Source: Jannaschia seohaensis (GTDB lineage: Bacteria; Pseudomonadota; Alphaproteobacteria; Rhodobacterales; Rhodobacteraceae). Taken from it: 64,000 nt of DNA. A program made the translations under genes and the position numbers. Below are positions 61,679-64,000 of the stretch, piece by piece. Each line of letters begins with the position of its first letter. Within the stretch, counting starts at the first letter, position 1. The stretch is from assembly GCF_900116765.1 (NCBI RefSeq), contig NZ_UETC01000010.1, positions 62,001 to 126,000 on the forward strand, written 5' to 3'. The notes below the pieces were generated by a model that was given only the letters and a program-made list of their open reading frames with translations, made no database searches and was not told the origin of the DNA.

Positions 61679-63239
61679 CGCCGCCGCCGACATAGAGGTG
61701 GTCGAAGATCGTCACGGCGGAGTTGCCCGGATCCCAGTCGAGATCATCGCTGATCGCGTAGCTGACGACATTGCGCCACATATACATGCCGGGCGTCACG
61801 TCCTCCCACTCGGCCACGAGGTCGAGATAGGCCTGCTTGCGGGCCTCGAATTCCAGCGTCTGCTCGAATTTCTCGCCCAGGGCGACGAAATCCTCGGTCA
61901 TGTCCCAGGTCTTGTGCGCGGCGCGGAAGCGGCTGGATTGCGGGCCCCAATCCATCCAGAGCGGACGGTAGGGATCGCCGGAGAACTCGCTCGACATCGA
62001 CATGTTGAGCAGGTGGAACGGCCGCTGATAGGCCAGCGAGAAGTTGTCCTTCAGCTCGATCTTCACGTTGATGCCCAGATCGGCCCATTGCTCGACCATG
62101 AACTCGGCGGCGATCTCGTAATTCGGATAGAAGCCGCGCGTGATGTGCCAGATCAGCTCCTCGCCCGCGTAGTCGCTGGCCTCCAGATAAGCGGCGGCGG
62201 CCTCGGGGTCGTAGGGCACGGCCCGCTCCCGGTCGGCGTCGTAATAGGGGCCATATTCCGGGAAGTTGAACGGTGTCGGCACGAAGGTCGCGTCGCCCCA
62301 GATCGCCGCCGTGATCGCCTCGCGGTCGACGCCCGCGACCATGGCCTTGCGCAGGTTGACGTCGGTCAGCGGATTGTCGGGCAGCGCCTCGGTTTCCAGC
62401 ATGTTGAAGGCGAACATCGGATAGTTCTCGATGCCCTTCTCCATGACGGTGACGCCGGGCGTGCCGTCCAGCGCATCGACCTGGTCGGCGGGAACGGAGA
62501 CGACGACGTCGTATTCCCCGGCGACGAGCCCGGCGAAGCGGGTGGAGAATTCCGGCACGATCTCGAAGCTGAGCGAGGCGGCGGGCGGCTCACCGGCCCA
62601 GTAATCCTCGAAGGCCACGGCCTCGACGCCCACGGAGGGGTCGAAGGAGGTCATGCGGTACGGTCCGGTGCCCATGGGCATCTGACCGAAGGCCTCGGTC
62701 CCGACCTCTTCGTAATAATGCTTGGGCAGCACGAAGCCGATCGGCGTCACCATCCGGAAGGGCAGGTTCGGGTCGGGGAAGCTGGTCTCCACCTCGATGG
62801 TCAGCGGGCCGGTCGCCTCGACCCGGGTGAAGCCACGGGTATAGCGGGTGCCGCGCGGCGCCAGCGGCTCTTCGCCCCAGAGGCGCTCGGCCGAGAGCGA
62901 GAAGGCCACGTCCTCGGCATCCATGATGTGCCCGTCATGGAAGGGCACGCCGTCGCGCAACGTGAACTCCCAGACGGTGGGCGACAGCTGCTTCCAGCTT
63001 TCGGCGAGCCAGGGGACAAGCTCCGTCCCGTCGGGGTCTTCCCAGCGATTGCGGCGCACCAGCGTGTCGAAGATGTTGGAATGGACGCGCGCGCCGGTCG
63101 TCGAGATGCCGATGACCGGGTCCATGGTGGGCCACAGATTGTCGACCGCGATCACCAGGTCCGGCTTGTCCTGCGCCAGAGCGGGCAGGGCGACGGACCC
63201 GGCGAGCAGGGCGCTGGCCGTGAGGATACGTAGGCTCAT
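61671..63239 (-). CDS. Peptide-type ABC transporter substrate-binding protein (family 5)
   Basis: 522-residue periplasmic protein with signal peptide MSLRILTASALLAGSVALPALA. The family-5 (DppA/OppA/NikA) fold is visible: LWPTMDPVIGISTTGARVHSNIFDTL, LAESWKQLSPTVWEFTLRDGVPFHDG, and FAFNMLETEALPDNPLTDVNLRKAM in the middle lobe (each cited in outline). The ligand could be a dipeptide, an opine-like compound or another amide. It lies between a nitrilase-family gene and the ATPase gene, overlapping both. Confidence 0.92.
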   Translation of the reverse strand: MSLRILTASALLAGSVALPALAQDKPDLVIAVDNLWPTMDPVIGISTTGARVHSNIFDTLVRRNRWEDPDGTELVPWLAESWKQLSPTVWEFTLRDGVPFHDGHIMDAEDVAFSLSAERLWGEEPLAPRGTRYTRGFTRVEATGPLTIEVETSFPDPNLPFRMVTPIGFVLPKHYYEEVGTEAFGQMPMGTGPYRMTSFDPSVGVEAVAFEDYWAGEPPAASLSFEIVPEFSTRFAGLVAGEYDVVVSVPADQVDALDGTPGVTVMEKGIENYPMFAFNMLETEALPDNPLTDVNLRKAMVAGVDREAITAAIWGDATFVPTPFNFPEYGPYYDADRERAVPYDPEAAAAYLEASDYAGEELIWHITRGFYPNYEIAAEFMVEQWADLGINVKIELKDNFSLAYQRPFHLLNMSMSSEFSGDPYRPLWMDWGPQSSRFRAAHKTWDMTEDFVALGEKFEQTLEFEARKQAYLDLVAEWEDVTPGMYMWRNVVSYAISDDLDWDPGNSAVTIFDHLYVGGGDG

Positions 63240-64000
63240 GAGAAGGCTCCCGTTGGTGTTTTCTGTTGGGTCGTCGGGGCGTTGGCGCCCTCTGGCACGC
63301 GGAGAAAGTCGTAGTCGCGCGCGTTTTTCAGGTTGGGGATCTGACGCCGGGCCGACTCGACGGCGTTGAGCGGCAGGTCCAGCGTGATCTGTCCGGGCGC
63401 CTCGCCGCCGAGATCGGCCATCACCTCGCCCCAGGGCGAGACGATCAGCGAGTGGCCCCAGGTCACGCGCCCATCGGCATGGTTGCCGACCTGAGCGGCC
63501 GCGACGACATAAGAGCCCGTCTCGATGGCCCGGGCCCGCAGCAGCACCTCCCAATGGGCGCGGCCTGTGGGCACGGTGAAGGCGGAGGGCGCGAACAGCA
63601 CATTCGCCCCGGCCAGGGCGTAGTCGCGGTAGAGATGCGGAAAGCGGAGATCGTAGCAGATCGTCATCCCCAGCGGACCGAAGGGCGTATCGGCCAGGAC
63701 AGCGGTCTCGCCCGGCGCATAGCGGCTCGACTCGCCGGTGGCGGGGCGGCCCTCCAAGAAGACGTCGAAGAGGTGGATCTTGTCGTAGCGGGCGACGATC
63801 TCGCCCGAGGGATCGACCAGCACGGTGTGGTTCAGATAGCGCCCGTCGGGCGATTTGATCGGGCAGGAGCCGGAGTGGATCCAAAGGCCGCGCGCGGCGG
63901 CTTCCTCACGGCAAGCGGCGATGTAGGGGTCCTGATCCTCGGTTGTGATCTGTGCGCGGGCGTGGTCCTTGTTGCGGTCCATCAGGCCCGCCGCCTCGGG
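63236..64000 (-). CDS. Nitrilase-superfamily carbon-nitrogen hydrolase (5' end beyond the window)
   Basis: The C-terminal approximately 255 residues are present; the frame is open to the window edge, so the start and the catalytic Glu lie outside. The catalytic Lys is seen in RYDKIHLFDV and the nucleophile Cys in MTICYDLRFPHLYR, with the second-shell PSAFTVPTGRAHWEVLLRARAIE typical of Nit1/Nit2-type omega-amidases. It overlaps the binding-protein gene by four bases, so it leads or co-leads an operon of amidase, importer and RraA-like aldolase. A role in hydrolysing an imported amide is inferred. Confidence 0.9.
   Translation of the reverse strand, partial: PEAAGLMDRNKDHARAQITTEDQDPYIAACREEAAARGLWIHSGSCPIKSPDGRYLNHTVLVDPSGEIVARYDKIHLFDVFLEGRPATGESSRYAPGETAVLADTPFGPLGMTICYDLRFPHLYRDYALAGANVLFAPSAFTVPTGRAHWEVLLRARAIETGSYVVAAAQVGNHADGRVTWGHSLIVSPWGEVMADLGGEAPGQITLDLPLNAVESARRQIPNLKNARDYDFLRVPEGANAPTTQQKTPTGAFS

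Noticed and set aside
1-64000. CRISPR arrays, tRNA or rRNA genes and intact insertion sequences
   Set aside because: No regularly spaced repeats, no cloverleaf-like stretches in the gaps and no transposase frame were seen by eye; a covariance or IS database search could still find something short.

Overview
The window is GC-rich, almost fully coding DNA from an alphaproteobacterium, most likely a member of the Rhodobacterales (Roseobacter/Rhodobacter type). Pointers are the nifR3(dusB)-ntrBC-ntrYX block divergent from a fused ispDF, the aglRglk/aglEFGAK alpha-glucoside locus, the four-subunit sarcosine oxidase operon, the choXWV choline importer, an NtrC without the sigma-54 contact loop, and a decayed VPLPA-CTERM protein gene. 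No rRNA, tRNA, CRISPR array or intact insertion sequence was seen.

Layout. 1-4.1 kb is an accessory stretch: a copper P-type ATPase gene broken by an in-frame TAG but still carrying a MerR/CueR-type promoter, a class D beta-lactamase-like gene, and an Xre-type antitoxin/RES toxin pair. 4.1-7.1 kb is housekeeping (dusA; ccmI-ruvX-DUF1289). 7.2-12.6 kb is the sarcosine oxidase operon soxB-soxD-soxA-soxG, with an AT-rich promoter-like insert and a 60-codon ORF between soxB and soxD. 12.6-14.7 kb holds sodB with a strong terminator, a VPLPA-CTERM pseudogene, and a coupled pair (73-residue hydrophilic protein plus host-attachment family protein). 14.6-18.7 kb holds a LOG-family gene divergent from a LysM protein and an Atm1-type ABC exporter. 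18.9-23.9 kb is a tightly overlapped chemotaxis operon (STAS, CheY, CheA, CheW, CheR, CheY, and a small CheT/CheZ-like protein). 24-32.7 kb is the alpha-glucoside regulon. 32.8-37.5 kb holds a membrane protein of unknown function, hpt, a COQ10/RatA-like protein, pncC/cinA, pgpA and ispDF. 37.7-44.9 kb is dusB-ntrB-ntrC-ntrY-ntrX. 44.9-47.7 kb is choXWV. 47.8-51 kb has a small Cys-rich protein, an iron-type ABC permease and a convergent iron-binding protein. 51.3-54.75 kb is a corrinoid uptake unit under a cobalamin riboswitch. 54.8-57.1 kb has a WYL regulator divergent from a glutathione transferase, and a methyltransferase. 57.6-64 kb is a peptide-type ABC operon flanked by an RraA-like protein and a nitrilase-family amidohydrolase cut by the window edge.

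How the genes work together. Choline uptake (ChoXWV) and sarcosine oxidation (SoxBDAG) are two ends of the choline-betaine-sarcosine-glycine route, although the middle steps are not here. AglE/F/G/K import alpha-glucosides, AglA hydrolyses them, Glk phosphorylates glucose and AglR controls the set. The riboswitch shows that an ABC transporter that would otherwise look like a siderophore system is a B12/corrinoid importer. The points I consider most worth a second look are the CheZ-like DxxxQ motif in the last gene of the chemotaxis operon, the decayed VPLPA-CTERM gene, the palindromic promoter and tiny membrane ORF inside the sarcosine oxidase operon, and the degrading copper ATPase. I found no single locus that clearly constitutes an undescribed system.
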